This document shows positions 10,596 through 19,068 of a stretch of 64,000 nt of DNA, one piece after another. The stretch is from Aminobacterium sp. MB27-C1 (lineage in GTDB: Bacteria > Synergistota > Synergistia > Synergistales > Aminobacteriaceae). The stretch is from the NCBI RefSeq assembly GCF_030908405.1, contig NZ_CP133089.1, positions 620,001-684,000 of the forward strand, written 5' to 3'. A program made the translations under genes and the position numbers. Each line of letters opens with the position of its first letter. Within the stretch, counting starts at the first letter, position 1. The notes beneath the pieces are model-generated. The model saw only the letters and a program-made list of their open reading frames with translations, was not told the DNA's origin and made no database searches.

Positions 10596-12677
10596 ATGGG
10601 AACGCGCAAACCTGAAGACATTAGAAGTGTTGCCATTGTGGCTCACGGTGGGGCCGGAAAGACATCCCTTGTTGAAGCGATGCTCTTTGCTAATGGTGAC
10701 ATTAGTCGTATGGGGAATGTCGTAGATGGCAACACCGTTGCAGACTTCGGAGCCGAAGAACAGAAGCGACAGATTTCCATCAATACTGCACTTGTTACAC
10801 TTGAGCGTAGCGGGAAAAGATTCTATCTTCTTGACACGCCGGGGTTTGCTGACTTCATAGGTGATATGCGTTCAGCAATGAGAGTTTCAGACTCGGCATT
10901 AGCAGTAGTAAGCGGTCTTCATGGTGTTGAGGTTCAAACAGGCAAAGCATTTGAATTTGCAGAAGATTTTGGTATTCCTGTAGCATTTGCAATCAGTAAG
11001 CTTGATCGCGAACATTCGGATTTTGCCAGAACAGTAGAAGATATTCAGAAACAGCTTACAGAAAAGGCTGTTCCATTTTTCCTTCCCATAGGCAAAGAGG
11101 CTTCCTTCAAGGGAGTTATCGACATTTTGAATCAGAAAGCCTATATGTATGAAGGAGACGCGACAGGTTCTTTCAAAGAATGCGATATTCCTGCTGATAT
11201 GGCAGACGACGTAGCAGCTGCACGAGAGTCTTTGGTTGAGACGATTGTTGAAGCTGACGATGAAGTAATGATGATGTATCTTGACGGCGAAGAGCTTTCT
11301 CCAGAACAGATTCTTTCTGTTGCGAGAAAAGCAATTCGGGAACGTCAGATTTATCCGGTACTCCCCGTTTCGGGAACATCTAATGTAGGAACGCAGCATC
11401 TTCTTGATTTTATTGGAACGATGCTTCCTTCTCCTCTGGAATCACATTCACGCCAGGCTAAAAAGGGTGAAGAAACCTTAACTATCGAACCAGATCCTGA
11501 AGCTCCATTTTCGGCACTCTGCTTTAAGATTATGGTTGACCCCTATGTAGGAAAACTTTCATATATTCGTGTGAACTCAGGACATCTGTCTAGTGAGAAC
11601 ACTATTTACAATGTCAGCCAACAAGAGGAAGAACGCATAAGTTCCTTCAAAATTATGAAAGGAAAAGACGGCGCTGACGAAAAGGAAATTATTCTTGGAG
11701 ATATTATTGCCATTCCGAAACTTCACAGCACTCAAGTGGGAGACACATTGGGAACGAAGAACACCGAATACATCTTCCCGCCGATTAAATTCCCCAAACC
11801 TGTTTACAGCGTAGCTGTTATGGCGAAGAGCCGGGCAGACGAAGATAAGCTCTCCAATGCTCTTCATAAGATTCTGGAAGAGGACCCTGTTCTCACCTTT
11901 GCAAAGAATCCCGAGACAGGCGACAACGTTCTTTCCGGAATGGGCGATATGCATATAGAGATTCTTCTCTCTCGTATCCGTGAGCGGTATGGAGTAGAGC
12001 TTGAAACAAAGACACCTCAGGTTCCCTATCGGGAGACAATTCGTAAAACCGCCGAAGCCCAGGGAAAATATAAGAAACAGACTGGTGGGCGCGGACAGTA
12101 CGGAGACGTTCACATTCGTTTTATTCCTCTCGACCGCGGGTCAGGATTTGTTTTTGAAGATAAGATCGTGGGAGGAGCCATTCCCAAGGGCTTCATTCCC
12201 GCCGTTGAAAAAGGTTTACGTGAAGCATTGACTAAAGGGCCTTTGGCAGGATTTCCCACAGTTGATTTTAAATCCGAACTTTTCTTCGGGTCATATCATG
12301 ATGTAGATAGCTCTGAAATGGCCTTTAAAATCGCAGCATCCATGTCGTTTAAGAAAGGTATTCTTGACGCCAACCCAGTGTTGCTTGAGCCTATTATGCA
12401 GATTGAGGTTATCGTTCCAGAAGATTATCTGGGCGATGTAATGGGCGACTTGAACAGCCGACGTGGACGCATTCTTGGAATTGACAGCCGCGGCCGTTTA
12501 CAGGTTGTACGTGCTCAGGTTCCTTTGGCAGAGATGTTTAAATACGCTATCGTGCTTCGTTCTATGACATCAGGACGTGGAACGTTCTCTATGGAATTCG
12601 ACCACTACGAGGATGTGCCTGGAGATGTGGCCAAGAAGGTTATAGCCGAGCACAAGAAAGAAGAGGAAGAGGAATAG
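10596..12677 (+). CDS. EF-G-like translational GTPase (paralogue type)
   Basis: A 693-residue protein with the full EF-G domain layout: GTPase domain, domain II, and C-terminal domains III-V ending in an EF-G C-terminal fold. The G1 loop reads AHGGAGKTS instead of AHIDAGKTT, G3 is DTPGFADF, and G4 is ISKLD instead of NKMD, which marks the EF-G-like/EF-G2 branch rather than the main elongation factor. Its role could be a specialised translocase or recycling factor; the sequence does not decide. It stands alone between its own promoter and terminator, away from any str operon. RBS GAGGAGG lies before ATG 10596. Confidence 0.85.
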   Translation: MGTRKPEDIRSVAIVAHGGAGKTSLVEAMLFANGDISRMGNVVDGNTVADFGAEEQKRQISINTALVTLERSGKRFYLLDTPGFADFIGDMRSAMRVSDSALAVVSGLHGVEVQTGKAFEFAEDFGIPVAFAISKLDREHSDFARTVEDIQKQLTEKAVPFFLPIGKEASFKGVIDILNQKAYMYEGDATGSFKECDIPADMADDVAAARESLVETIVEADDEVMMMYLDGEELSPEQILSVARKAIRERQIYPVLPVSGTSNVGTQHLLDFIGTMLPSPLESHSRQAKKGEETLTIEPDPEAPFSALCFKIMVDPYVGKLSYIRVNSGHLSSENTIYNVSQQEEERISSFKIMKGKDGADEKEIILGDIIAIPKLHSTQVGDTLGTKNTEYIFPPIKFPKPVYSVAVMAKSRADEDKLSNALHKILEEDPVLTFAKNPETGDNVLSGMGDMHIEILLSRIRERYGVELETKTPQVPYRETIRKTAEAQGKYKKQTGGRGQYGDVHIRFIPLDRGSGFVFEDKIVGGAIPKGFIPAVEKGLREALTKGPLAGFPTVDFKSELFFGSYHDVDSSEMAFKIAASMSFKKGILDANPVLLEPIMQIEVIVPEDYLGDVMGDLNSRRGRILGIDSRGRLQVVRAQVPLAEMFKYAIVLRSMTSGRGTFSMEFDHYEDVPGDVAKKVIAEHKKEEEEE

Positions 12678-12715
12678 CGAATAGCGTCTGAAATGCTGTT
12701 CACTATGTATATTAA

Positions 12716-12754
12716 AAAGAGAGGGACTGATTTTTCAGTCCCTCTCTTACTTTT
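12716..12754 (+). terminator. Terminator after EF-G-like gene
   Basis: Inverted repeat AAGAGAGGGACTGA (12717-12730) with its complement at 12735-12748, followed by a T-rich stretch. It may work in both directions, since the next gene is on the minus strand. Confidence 0.85.
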
Positions 12755-12796
12755 CTTTGAAACGTAAGATGTGTGGAGGTTTGCTAAAACGTTGAG

Positions 12797-13012
12797 CTAG
12801 CGATTTTTTTGGTCTTCACAAAAGAATTTCCACATGGTAGCTTCCGCATTCTGAGAATTAAGTTTTCCCTCAGAAATGACATGTTTCCATGCTCGTTCAG
12901 TTAAAGAACCAATATACGCGTCAAACTCCGGACTGTTGCGCCGAGCTGCTATTTCTAACGTTTGCTCTCTGAATTCTTCCCAACGGGCAGCTTTTTTCTC
13001 ATCAATAGACAT
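12797..13012 (-). CDS. Small hypothetical protein downstream of nfnB
   Basis: A 71-residue charged helical protein rich in Glu, Lys and Trp, with no membrane segment and no family I recognise. AAGGAGG lies just upstream of the start on the minus strand, so translation is credible. It is 43 bases downstream of the NfnB-like gene in the same direction and likely shares its transcript. A role linked to the transhydrogenase is only a guess from position. Confidence 0.6.
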   Translation of the reverse strand: MSIDEKKAARWEEFREQTLEIAARRNSPEFDAYIGSLTERAWKHVISEGKLNSQNAEATMWKFFCEDQKNR

Positions 13013-13055
13013 CTCAGCATTCCTCCTTATGTTTTAATTTAGAAGCACGTTTCCC

Positions 13056-14471
13056 TTACTTGCCGGCAGCTTTTTTCTCTGTGATGTACTTGTCGATAGC
13101 GACGGCAGCCTTTTTGCCTGCACCCATGGCAAGGATGACTGTTGCTGCTCCGGTGACGATGTCTCCACCAGCGAAGACCCAGTCAGGATCAGCCTGACCA
13201 GTTTCAGGATCAGCTTCGATGTAGCCACGTTTGTTCAGCTTAAGTTCGGGGAAGGCGCTCAGCAACACCTTGTTGGGGCCCTGTCCAATGGCCTCGATAA
13301 CGGTGTCTGCTTCGATTGTGAATTCACTGCCTTCTATTTCAACGGGGCGGCGGCGGCCAGATGCGTCAGGCTCACCGAGCTCCATACGTACACATTTTAC
13401 ACCTACAAGATTTCCACTCTCGCCAGCAACATACTCAACAGGGTTGGTGAGCCAGTTGAAGACAACACCCTCTTCAACTGCGTGATGGTACTCTTCAATA
13501 CGGGCAGGAAGTTCTTCAAGAGAACGACGATAGACAACCTGAACACTCTTGGCTCCAAGTCGAAGAGCGGAGCGTGCTGCGTCCATGGCAACGTTTCCGC
13601 CGCCAACAACGACAACCTTCTCAGACTGTTTTGTAGGAGTATCGTATTTGGGGAACTCGTAGCCGTGCATGAGGTTGATACGTGTGAGATATTCACTTGC
13701 AGAATATACACCGTTCAAGCTTGTTCCGGGAACGCCCATGAAGTGAGGGGTACCGGCACCAGTTGCAATATAGACGGCATCATAGTTATCTTTAAGCTCT
13801 TCAATAGTTACGCTGCGTCCTACAGCAACGTTGGTCTGAAATTCGACGCCAAGAGCCTTGATGTTCTCGATCTCTCTGCGAACAATGGCTTTGGGAAGAC
13901 GGAACTCGGGAATTCCATACATAAGAACTCCGCCAGCGGCGTGGAGAGCTTCATAGACTGTGACCTTGTAGCCCATTTTGGCAAGATCACCAGCAACTGT
14001 AAGGCTTGAAGGGCCAGAACCGACAATAGCAACTTTACCCTTGTTCTGTTCAGGAACCTTAGGGGCAACTTTGCTGCCGTGCTCACCCTTCCAGTCGGCG
14101 ATGAAACGCTCCATCTTACCGATGGAAACAGGCTCATAGCCTTTGATTCTTCCTACGGTGCAGACGCCTTCACACTGCTTCTCCTGAGGGCAAACACGTC
14201 CACATACGGCTGGAAGGTTGGTGTATTTTGTAAGAGCTTCCCAAGATCCTTCAAGGTCTCTCTCTTTGATAGCTTTCAAAAATTCAGGAATATTGATACC
14301 TACAGGGCAGCCCTTCACGCATGGAGGGTTTTTGCACTGAAGGCAGCGGGAACTCTCAGCTACAGCCTCTTCAATGTTATAGCCTATAACGACGTCATTA
14401 AAATTATGAACACGTTCCTCGGCACTCTGCTCAGGAACGGGAAGTCTTTTCGGGGTTATGTCTAAAGCCAT
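13056..14471 (-). CDS. nfnB: NfnB/GltD-like NADPH oxidoreductase subunit
   Basis: A 471-residue flavoprotein of the glutamate-synthase small-subunit family. The N-terminus has two clustered Cys sets (CLQCKNPPCVKGCPVG at about 43-58 and CGRVCPQEKQCEGVC at about 90-105) for two [4Fe-4S] clusters, then an FAD site (VGSGPSSLTVAG, about 150) and an NADPH site (VVVGGGNVAMDAAR, about 288). With the adjacent NfnA-like gene it matches NADH-dependent ferredoxin:NADP oxidoreductase, which couples NADH, NADPH and ferredoxin pools by electron bifurcation. GltA or sulfide dehydrogenase SudA are other names for this family; no glutamate synthase large subunit is nearby, which favours Nfn. Confidence 0.85.
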   Translation of the reverse strand: MALDITPKRLPVPEQSAEERVHNFNDVVIGYNIEEAVAESSRCLQCKNPPCVKGCPVGINIPEFLKAIKERDLEGSWEALTKYTNLPAVCGRVCPQEKQCEGVCTVGRIKGYEPVSIGKMERFIADWKGEHGSKVAPKVPEQNKGKVAIVGSGPSSLTVAGDLAKMGYKVTVYEALHAAGGVLMYGIPEFRLPKAIVRREIENIKALGVEFQTNVAVGRSVTIEELKDNYDAVYIATGAGTPHFMGVPGTSLNGVYSASEYLTRINLMHGYEFPKYDTPTKQSEKVVVVGGGNVAMDAARSALRLGAKSVQVVYRRSLEELPARIEEYHHAVEEGVVFNWLTNPVEYVAGESGNLVGVKCVRMELGEPDASGRRRPVEIEGSEFTIEADTVIEAIGQGPNKVLLSAFPELKLNKRGYIEADPETGQADPDWVFAGGDIVTGAATVILAMGAGKKAAVAIDKYITEKKAAGK

Positions 14472-15307
14472 TACTCTTCACCCATTTCAGCTTTATATTT
14501 TTCCAGAGACATTTTTTCTTCGTCTTTGTACTGACGCATACGGTTCATAAACTCATTCCAGTTTACGCCCCATCCGTCAAACTCTGGTCCGTCAACACAC
14601 GCGAATCTGATCTGGTCATGAATGGTTACTCGGCAGCCGCCGCACATTCCTGTTCCATCGATCATAATTGGGTTTAAGGAAACAAAAATGGGAATATTCA
14701 ACTCTTTGGCTTTCAAAGAGGAGAATTTCATCATAATGGAAGGACCGATGGCCCATGACTGATCGAATTTGATTCCGCGATTATGAAGCTCCACCATAGC
14801 ATCGGTAACAACGCCCTTCATGCCGGCAGATCCGTCATCAGTGGTGATGAGAAGCTCATCAGAGTACTTCTCGCATTCTTCCTTCATAATGACAAGATCC
14901 TTTGTTCGTCCGCCAAGAATGGTGTAAACTTTGTTCCCGGCCTCTTTCAAAGCTCTGATAATTGGGAAAAGGGCGGCTATACCAACGCCACCACCGATCA
15001 TTAATACTGTTCCGTAATTTTTAATCTCGCTGGGCATTCCCAGGGGACCAAGAATATCGGTTAAACAGTCTCCCTCTTTCATGTCGGCAAACTCGGCAGT
15101 TGTCTTTCCAACGATCTGGAAAATCATGCGGATAAGACCTTTTTCACGGTCAAAGTCGGCCACAGTGAGAGGAATACGCTCTCCTTGGGGGTTCGTACGG
15201 ATGATGACGAACTGCCCCGGCTGAACATGTCGTGCCACTCTAGGAGCTTCTACCCAAATGTCGAATTCCTTGGGGACGACAAGCTTTTTGGAAATAATTT
15301 TGTACAC
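14471..15307 (-). CDS. nfnA: NfnA-like ferredoxin-NADP reductase subunit
   Basis: A 278-residue protein of the ferredoxin-NADP reductase/dihydroorotate dehydrogenase electron-transfer family: FAD-binding barrel with RIPLTVADFD, NAD-binding fold with MIGGGVGIAALFPI (about 105-118), and a C-terminal Cys cluster (MCGGCRVTIHDQIRFACVDG, about 220-240) for a [2Fe-2S] centre. The start is GTG at 15305-15307, seven bases after GGAGG. Its stop shares one base with the nfnB start. The pair forms the NfnAB (SudBA) complex, important for redox balance in fermenting anaerobes. Confidence 0.85.
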   Translation of the reverse strand: MYKIISKKLVVPKEFDIWVEAPRVARHVQPGQFVIIRTNPQGERIPLTVADFDREKGLIRMIFQIVGKTTAEFADMKEGDCLTDILGPLGMPSEIKNYGTVLMIGGGVGIAALFPIIRALKEAGNKVYTILGGRTKDLVIMKEECEKYSDELLITTDDGSAGMKGVVTDAMVELHNRGIKFDQSWAIGPSIMMKFSSLKAKELNIPIFVSLNPIMIDGTGMCGGCRVTIHDQIRFACVDGPEFDGWGVNWNEFMNRMRQYKDEEKMSLEKYKAEMGEE

Positions 15308-15495
15308 TTTGTTTCCTCCTCGTTTATCGAAGATATACTGGGGGTTATGTTATTAGGGGTCGTGTTATCTACTCTCAACTTGATACCTTATATGTTATAT
15401 TTATTTTGTCAATACAAATTATGCCATATATTTACATTCAGTACCTCATCTTTTTTACTATTTTTAACCACGAAAAATGTGATTTATTCTCAGGG
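15308..15495. promoter_or_regulatory. AT-rich divergent intergenic region, nfnA side
   Basis: Between the nfnA start and the grx promoter. On the minus strand a TTGACA (complement at 15407-15412) is a candidate -35 for nfnAB, with a weak TAAGGT 16 bases on. No gene is seen. Confidence 0.4.
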
Positions 15496-15540
15496 TTGAC
15501 GAATGAAGGGGAACTATGTAATATACCCATAGAGGGTATA
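15496..15540 (+). promoter_or_regulatory. Promoter with dyad operator upstream of glutaredoxin
   Basis: TTGACG at 15496-15501, 17 bases, TAATAT at 15519-15524. A perfect dyad TATACCC-N5-GGGTATA (15522-15540) begins within the -10 and covers the expected start site, an ideal place for a repressor. The ATACCC/GGGTAT halves resemble sites known for CsoR/CstR-family repressors (copper or reactive sulfur sensing). The regulator itself is not in the window. Confidence 0.65.
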
Positions 15541-15570
15541 AATAGTCCTATTCAAACGGAGGGATAAATA

Positions 15571-15807
15571 ATGATAAAAGTTTATTCAACACCCACGTGC
15601 CCCTGGTGCACCAAAGCCAAAGAATATCTTACTTCAAAAGGCGTGGAATTTGAAGTCGTTGATGTTTCCCAAGATAGAGAAGCAGCTATGGATATGGTTA
15701 AAAAGACGAAACAGATGGGCGTTCCTGTTGTTCAGTTCGATGATGTATATATAGTAGGATTTGACCGACCTGCCATAGATGCTGAACTTGAAAAAATAGG
15801 GAAGTAA
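15571..15807 (+). CDS. Glutaredoxin-like thioredoxin-fold protein
   Basis: A 78-residue glutaredoxin/NrdH-type protein with the active-site motif TCPWCTKAKEYL (about residues 9-20), the cis-Pro segment GVPVVQFDD and VGFDRPAIDAEL near the C-terminus. It probably reduces protein or small-molecule disulfides in the cytoplasm. It has its own promoter with an operator-like dyad and is followed by pgi after 66 bases. Confidence 0.9.
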   Translation: MIKVYSTPTCPWCTKAKEYLTSKGVEFEVVDVSQDREAAMDMVKKTKQMGVPVVQFDDVYIVGFDRPAIDAELEKIGK

Positions 15808-15873
15808 CCAGGAATAAGGGGAACGTAATATAATAGTGGCCTAACCTTAGCTTCCATGTAGGGAGGTCATTGT

Positions 15874-17271
15874 ATGAAAGGTTGTCTTGAATTCCATTAT
15901 GGTGCAGCGCTGGGAGAGCCTTCGGCCCCGGAAGCTGTGACATTTAAAAATGTAAGAAATTTACTGCCTCATTTACAGAAGGCGGATTCTTTGTTGAGGA
16001 GTCACCAGGAAAATGGCATGGAAGGTGCAGGGTGGCTCCTTCTTCCTTATGAATCCCCTTCTCGGATTTTGGAAATTGCCTCTCATTTAGCTTCTATGAG
16101 TGACGTTATTCAAATTGGCATTGGAGGATCCGCTTTAGGAAACCTCATGCTTCATAATGCGCTTTTGCCCCCCTATTGGAACGATTCTGCTCATAATCTA
16201 TCCAGACCTCGTTTTTATATGGCAGATAACGTAGATCCTGAAGAGAACAAGTCTATATGGGATAACGTAGACCCTCAGAATACAGCTCTGATTGTTGTAA
16301 GCAAATCAGGAACTACGGCAGAGACCATGGCCAACTTTCTTTTCTTCTGGAACAAGTTAAAAGAAAGACTAGGGGCGGAAGAGGCTGCAAAACGAACAGT
16401 AGTCATTACAGATCCCGAAAAGGGTGTTTTACGGGCCTTTGCCCAGGAGACAGGATGCTTTGTTCTCCCCATTCCCAAGGGAGTGGGCGGTCGTTATTCT
16501 GTCTTGTCTTCTGTGGGCCTTCTTTCTGCTGCGTCTCTTGGTATTGATATAGAAAGTCTTCTTGCGGGGGCGCGCGAGATGTCTGACTTTTTGGCTGCTG
16601 CCCAAAATATTGAAGAAAATCCTGCGTGGATTATATCTGCTCTGGCATGGCTTCACGCGAAACGTGAGCGAAATATGCTCGTCTTCATGCCCTATATCGA
16701 CCGTCTCTCCATGTTGAGCGAATGGTTTGCCCAGCTGTGGGGTGAGAGTCTCGGCAAGGAAGGGCGCGGTTCCACTCCCATAAAAGCTTTGGGAACCATA
16801 GACCAGCATTCTCAACTGCAACTTTATACAGAGGGTCCTGATGATAAATTATTTATGTTTCTGAACGTTCAAGATGTGAAAGATGATTTTGAGATTCCTA
16901 AGGGGGATGAAAAAAGTCTTCTTCCCCTCTCATACCTTTTTGGTCAATCCATGCATAAGCTTCGCTCGGCAGAAGAGCTTTCTACGGCGTCGGCTCTGGT
17001 CAAGGCAGGTTGTCCAGTTCTCTGGTTGCAGATTCCTACTCTTGACCCATTCTATCTTGGAGCAGTTCTTTTCCTTTTGGAATATGTGACGGCCCTTACC
17101 GGTTTGATTATGGAGATCAATCCCTTCAATCAGCCGGGAGTGGAGCAGGGAAAGCGATATACCTATGGACTAATGGGAAGAGAGGGATTCGACGAAGAGA
17201 AACAGGAAGTGAACTCCTTTTCAAAAGTTCTTTCTTCCCGAATCATTACCGTGCCATTTTGCGAAAAGTGA
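15874..17271 (+). CDS. pgi: Glucose-6-phosphate isomerase
   Basis: Interconverts glucose-6-phosphate and fructose-6-phosphate. The SIS fold is visible with QIGIGGSALGNLML (about 84-98), VVSKSGTTAETMANFLFF (about 141-158), GGRYSVLSSVGLLSAA, and the C-terminal INPFNQPGVEQGKRY with conserved Gln and Lys. Length 465 residues, as in the shorter bacterial/archaeal-type PGIs. RBS GGGAGG lies ahead of ATG 15874. Confidence 0.95.
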   Translation: MKGCLEFHYGAALGEPSAPEAVTFKNVRNLLPHLQKADSLLRSHQENGMEGAGWLLLPYESPSRILEIASHLASMSDVIQIGIGGSALGNLMLHNALLPPYWNDSAHNLSRPRFYMADNVDPEENKSIWDNVDPQNTALIVVSKSGTTAETMANFLFFWNKLKERLGAEEAAKRTVVITDPEKGVLRAFAQETGCFVLPIPKGVGGRYSVLSSVGLLSAASLGIDIESLLAGAREMSDFLAAAQNIEENPAWIISALAWLHAKRERNMLVFMPYIDRLSMLSEWFAQLWGESLGKEGRGSTPIKALGTIDQHSQLQLYTEGPDDKLFMFLNVQDVKDDFEIPKGDEKSLLPLSYLFGQSMHKLRSAEELSTASALVKAGCPVLWLQIPTLDPFYLGAVLFLLEYVTALTGLIMEINPFNQPGVEQGKRYTYGLMGREGFDEEKQEVNSFSKVLSSRIITVPFCEK

Positions 17272-17313
17272 TACAATACACGTGAATTTGAAAAAGAAGG
17301 AGTTGGGGAAAGC

Positions 17314-18051
17314 GTGGGGACGACTCTTCTCAGTGTTGACTCTATAACAGTTCGTAGAGAAAACACGACTATATTGAAAGATATGAGCTTAAAAGTTGAA
17401 AGCGGGGAAGTAACCGGCGTTCTCGGACGGAACGGAGCGGGAAAGTCGAGTCTTGCCTATGCCCTTATGGGATTGCCCGATTATATTCCCGTAAAAGGTT
17501 CTATCACCTTTCTTGGAAAAGATATTACAAGATGGTCGATTACCGATCGTGCGAAGGCCGGATTAACACTTGCGTGGCAGCTTCCGGCACGGTATGAGGG
17601 TATTAGTATCAGAGACTATCTGCGGACAGGAACAAAAGGGTGCTCTGAACGAGATTTAGAAGAATCCATGGACTTTATTCAGATGAATACGACATTCCTT
17701 GACCGGGCAATCGACAAAAGCCTCTCTGGTGGTGAGCGTAAAAGAATAGAGTTGGCCTCTATCTATCTCATGAAGCCTCGCCTTGCCATTCTTGACGAGC
17801 CTGATTCCGGAGTTGACCTCCTGGCCCTTCGTGAGGTTCTGGGGCTGTTGCGTCTGCTTGCCGATCAAGGGAGCGGCGTCATGGTTATTACTCACCGCGA
17901 AGATGTGGCGGCTGGATGTGATCGTTCGTATCTTATGTGCGATGGCCGCATTATTCTTGAGGGGAGTGCCGGAGCGGTAAAGAGATACTTTATGTCTCAA
18001 TGCCGTCCCTGTGATGGTTGTGAAGTGGGAGAGGTGATGCGCCGTGGCTAA
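17314..18051 (+). CDS. sufC: SufC-type ABC ATPase for Fe-S cluster assembly
   Basis: A 245-residue ABC ATPase: Walker A GRNGAGKSS (about 36-44), signature LSGGERKRIELAS (about 145-157), Walker B LAILDEPDSGVD and the H-loop histidine in VITHRED. SufC drives the SufBD/SufB scaffold. The GTG start at 17314 has GGAGTTGGGG before it. It overlaps the next gene by 8 bases. No sufD, sufS, sufU or sufE follows, so this is the two-gene minimal form. Confidence 0.92.
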   Translation: MGTTLLSVDSITVRRENTTILKDMSLKVESGEVTGVLGRNGAGKSSLAYALMGLPDYIPVKGSITFLGKDITRWSITDRAKAGLTLAWQLPARYEGISIRDYLRTGTKGCSERDLEESMDFIQMNTTFLDRAIDKSLSGGERKRIELASIYLMKPRLAILDEPDSGVDLLALREVLGLLRLLADQGSGVMVITHREDVAAGCDRSYLMCDGRIILEGSAGAVKRYFMSQCRPCDGCEVGEVMRRG

Positions 18052-18991
18052 GATCAGTGAAGAGTTTCAGGAAATATTGAAAATTGCTGCCAGCACGCCA
18101 GGATACGACCATTTTGACCATAAAAAAGGTGCCTACGCCCTTATCAACGCCAATAAAGTTGTAGATTATCATGAAATTGAGGGAGTTCATATTGAAGCCT
18201 ACGAGACAGACGATGGCGTAAAGGCTCTCATCGATATTGAGGAAGGTGTGCAGCTCGTAGAGCCTGTCCATCTTTGTTTCGGAGATGTTCGCAAGAACGG
18301 CCGTCAAGTTATCGAGAGCCACGTTACTGTGGGACGGGGAGCGAAAGTTGATTTTCTCGCTCATTGTGTCTTTCCTCATGCGGAGAAATTTCTCCACGCC
18401 ATGGAAGGAACGGTAGAAGTGGGCGAGGGAGCGAATGTCTCTTACAAAGAACTTCACTATCATGGCCCTGAAAGTCAGATGGAAGTTCGTCCTGTAACGA
18501 AGGTAAAGGTTAATAAGGGAGGCCGTTACGTTAATGATTTTACTCTTGTCGAAGGCAAGGTCGGCTCTCTCGACATAGATATAGATATAGATGCTGTCGG
18601 TGAAGGAAGCCGCGTCGAGCTGACATCGAAGGTCTACGGCAAGGCCGATGATTCTGTAAAAATTCAGGATGTCGTGAAGCTTTCAGGGAAGAATAGCTCC
18701 GCTCTCATAAAGACGAGAACCGTATTGAAAGATCATAGCGTAGGCAGTTTCATGGGCATGATCGACGGAGCTGCTCCTGGTGCGAAGGGGCACGTCGATT
18801 GTACTGAAGTTGTTCAGGGACATGCCATAGCCGATGCCTCGCCTGTGGTGAGGGCATCTCATCCGGAAGCGGAAGTGACTCACGAAGCGGCTATTGGCCG
18901 TATTGCTGATGATAAAATTGCCGGGCTCATGGCGAAGGGACTTACTTCCGACGAAGCTATAGACATGATTGTTTCGGGCCTTTTGAAATAG
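18044..18991 (+). CDS. sufB: SufB/SufD-family scaffold, minimal SUF type
   Basis: A 315-residue beta-helix scaffold of the SufBD family, shorter than the ~450-500 residue SufB of full suf operons. Family marks include TRTVLKDHSVGSFMGMIDGA and GHVDCTEVVQGHAIADASP, HEAAIGRI and the C-terminal LTSDEAIDMIVSGLL. With SufC alone it corresponds to the SMS (SUF-like minimal system, SmsCB) organisation described for anaerobes and archaea. Start GTG at 18044 lies inside sufC. A terminator follows. Confidence 0.9.
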   Translation: MAKISEEFQEILKIAASTPGYDHFDHKKGAYALINANKVVDYHEIEGVHIEAYETDDGVKALIDIEEGVQLVEPVHLCFGDVRKNGRQVIESHVTVGRGAKVDFLAHCVFPHAEKFLHAMEGTVEVGEGANVSYKELHYHGPESQMEVRPVTKVKVNKGGRYVNDFTLVEGKVGSLDIDIDIDAVGEGSRVELTSKVYGKADDSVKIQDVVKLSGKNSSALIKTRTVLKDHSVGSFMGMIDGAAPGAKGHVDCTEVVQGHAIADASPVVRASHPEAEVTHEAAIGRIADDKIAGLMAKGLTSDEAIDMIVSGLLK

Positions 18992-19035
18992 CTTTTTGCC
19001 GGCAGAGAACGGGAACATATTGAAACTAAAATTAA

Positions 19036-19068
19036 GAAGCCTTTCCTCGACGGGAAAGGCCTCTTTTT
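19036..19068. terminator. Bidirectional terminator between sufB and PPDK-N gene
   Basis: Stem GCCTTTCC (19039-19046) / GGAAAGGC (19053-19060), then CTCTTTTT. It lies at the convergent junction and can serve both strands. Confidence 0.85.

Noticed and set aside
13056-15307. Glutamate synthase (GltBD)
   Set aside because: No large GltB subunit is nearby and the partner is an FNR-type NfnA/SudB protein, which favours NfnAB.
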